Origin: Desulfobacterales bacterium
GTDB taxonomy: Bacteria > Desulfobacterota > Desulfobacteria > Desulfobacterales > RPRI01
NCBI GenBank assembly: GCA_020052975.1
Contig: JAGVOC010000330.1
Location: forward strand, 1 to 5,470
DNA: 5,470 bases
Reading direction: 5' to 3'
Below, one piece after another: positions 4,820-5,470 of the stretch. The translations under genes were made by a program, and so were the position numbers. The notes beneath the pieces were generated by a model, which saw nothing but the letters and a program-made list of their open reading frames with translations, was not told the origin of the DNA and made no database searches. Every line of letters starts with the position of its first letter. The first letter of the stretch is position 1.

Positions 4820-5405
4820 CGGCTTCCCATGAAAAATCACATGCATCTATTTTGTACCCCTGATCCCAAAATGCCTTCGCCCAAGTATCATCTTTAGCCT
4901 TACCCATCGGCATAAACTCGCTCATGACCCCATTCCTCACAAAACCAGCTGCTCTCTTTGCCTCCTCCGACTCGGGTGCATCTATTAATGAATTCAGATC
5001 CGGTACTTGAATATTTGAAGTATAAAAAAGGCCACCCATTTTCCCTCTCAAATATAGTACGTTAGTTTGTATCGCAAGGCTTGGGGTGTCGTACTTATCC
5101 ATACAGTTTTTCACCGCAGTTTTCATAGCTTGGATTAAATCTGTGCGGTCGATGTGAGAGGAAGGTCCGATAAATGAAAGCGGGAAACCACGATACAGTG
5201 TAACTAGGGGGGCAAGCGATACCCGCAAGATATCTAAACAGGAAGCTTCCTCAAGTTTTTCAAGCAACATACGCTTTCTGTCCTCCGACAGTGAGTTGTA
5301 GCTGGATGCTAGTGTGAAATTGACAAAATAGGATGTTTCTTTCAATGAAAATGCCAGTTCAGTTATTTTAGTACCTGAATCTTGCACAGTGAAAATATAA
5401 ACCAT
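4803..5405 (-). CDS. Unrecognised 200-residue protein, first gene of a two-gene unit
   Basis: I do not recognise this family. The protein opens MVYIFTVQDSG, has alternating hydrophobic stretches up to about residue 80 (including a hydrophobic LAPLVTLYRGFPLSFIG segment), and ends acidic (CDFSWEADEHAE). No catalytic motif, cysteine cluster, signal peptide or convincing membrane helix stands out. The ATG at 5405 is the only good start: the frame closes at an upstream TGA and the leader contains only a weak CAGGG. A promoter match 15-43 bases upstream would give a leader of about eight bases, so the mRNA may be nearly leaderless. The 3' end overlaps the DUF5677-like gene, which implies co-expression and perhaps a physical or functional partnership. 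It is divergent from the gene starting at 5468. Confidence 0.78.
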   Translation of the reverse strand: MVYIFTVQDSGTKITELAFSLKETSYFVNFTLASSYNSLSEDRKRMLLEKLEEASCLDILRVSLAPLVTLYRGFPLSFIGPSSHIDRTDLIQAMKTAVKNCMDKYDTPSLAIQTNVLYLRGKMGGLFYTSNIQVPDLNSLIDAPESEEAKRAAGFVRNGVMSEFMPMGKAKDDTWAKAFWDQGYKIDACDFSWEADEHAE

Positions 5406-5419
5406 AAGGGTTACCCTGT

Positions 5420-5448
5420 AAAATAAGGGATTCCAGCAAGAATCTCAA
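5420..5448 (-). promoter_or_regulatory. Promoter of the two-gene unit
   Basis: On the minus strand, TTGAGA (5448-5443, 5/6 to TTGACA) is followed by exactly 17 bases and TATTTT (5425-5420, 4/6 to TATAAT). The predicted start is near 5413, eight bases from the ATG. Both elements lie between the arms of the inverted repeat at 5408-5465. Confidence 0.5.
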
Positions 5449-5453
5449 ATTAC

Positions 5454-5460
5454 AGGAGGT
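5454..5460 (+). promoter_or_regulatory. Strong Shine-Dalgarno for a gene starting at the right edge
   Basis: AGGAGGT is a near-perfect anti-16S match ending eight bases before the ATG at 5468. It decides that a plus-strand gene begins there. It also forms part of the right inverted-repeat arm, so access may be controlled. Confidence 0.65.
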
Positions 5461-5467
5461 AACCCCA

Positions 5468-5470
5468 ATG
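5468..5470 (+). CDS. Start codon of a divergent gene that continues beyond the window
   Basis: Only the ATG is inside the window, so the product cannot be named. The call rests on the AGGAGGT eight bases upstream and on the divergent layout with the two-gene unit, separated by 62 bp containing inverted-repeat arms. A regulator that controls its divergent neighbours would be a typical occupant of this position, but that is an inference. Confidence 0.5.

Larger units (their letters stand above)
5408..5465. promoter_or_regulatory. Inverted-repeat arms flanking the divergent promoter (probable operator or RNA switch)
   Basis: GGGTTACC-CTGTAA (5408-5421) is complementary to TTACAG-GA-GGTAACCC (5450-5465): 14 pairs with one two-base bulge. 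Each arm also contains a small palindrome (GGTTACC 5409-5415, GGTAACC 5458-5464) with centres 49 bp apart. As DNA these could be paired operators bracketing the promoter. As plus-strand RNA the stem would bury the strong ribosome binding site of the gene starting at 5468. Confidence 0.5.

Noticed and set aside
1..5470. CRISPR array
   Set aside because: No short regularly spaced repeats; the only repeats are two copies 2.4 kb apart plus one weak match.

Overview
The window is an accessory-looking stretch of moderately AT-rich bacterial DNA with wide intergenic gaps, genes on both strands, and dispersed repeats. Three features suggest a delta-proteobacterial (Geobacter/Desulfuromonas-like) host: small stand-alone PilZ proteins, a tandem-PilZ protein, and a short FmdB-type zinc-ribbon protein. 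This assignment is an inference from family distribution, not a database match.

Layout from left to right. Positions 2-163 hold the C-terminal end of an unidentified plus-strand ORF. It converges on a minus-strand gene (201-1331) that couples a putative PUA/EVE-like modified-base reader to an HNH nuclease and is probably a modification-dependent restriction enzyme. The gap 1332-1675 holds repeat copy A and a plausible extended -10 promoter for a plus-strand single-domain PilZ protein (1676-1978). Facing it on the minus strand are a tandem-PilZ protein (2163-2885) and another single-domain PilZ protein (3013-3360). Together these three genes carry four PilZ domains, with no c-di-GMP synthase or hydrolase in the window. 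A 55-residue zinc-ribbon gene (3562-3729, minus) follows, with its own promoter and a hairpin over its ribosome binding site and start codon. The gap 3730-4030 holds repeat copy B and an attC-like site. The right side is a two-gene minus-strand unit, an unrecognised 200-residue protein followed by a DUF5677-like protein with overlapping reading frames. It is transcribed from a promoter enclosed by inverted-repeat arms. On the other side of that promoter a plus-strand gene begins at the last three bases of the window with a very strong Shine-Dalgarno sequence.

The PilZ genes probably belong to c-di-GMP signalling, the HNH gene probably to DNA defence, and the right-hand pair with its divergent neighbour looks like a self-contained regulated module of unknown function. 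The most unusual structure is the pair of 81-bp direct repeats (78/81 identical, 2413 bp apart). Each lies 60-75 bp upstream of a minus-strand gene start (HNH and zinc ribbon), and each can form a long bulged hairpin. A weak third copy overlaps the left-edge ORF in the same reading frame, so the repeats may instead be remnants of a multicopy gene.
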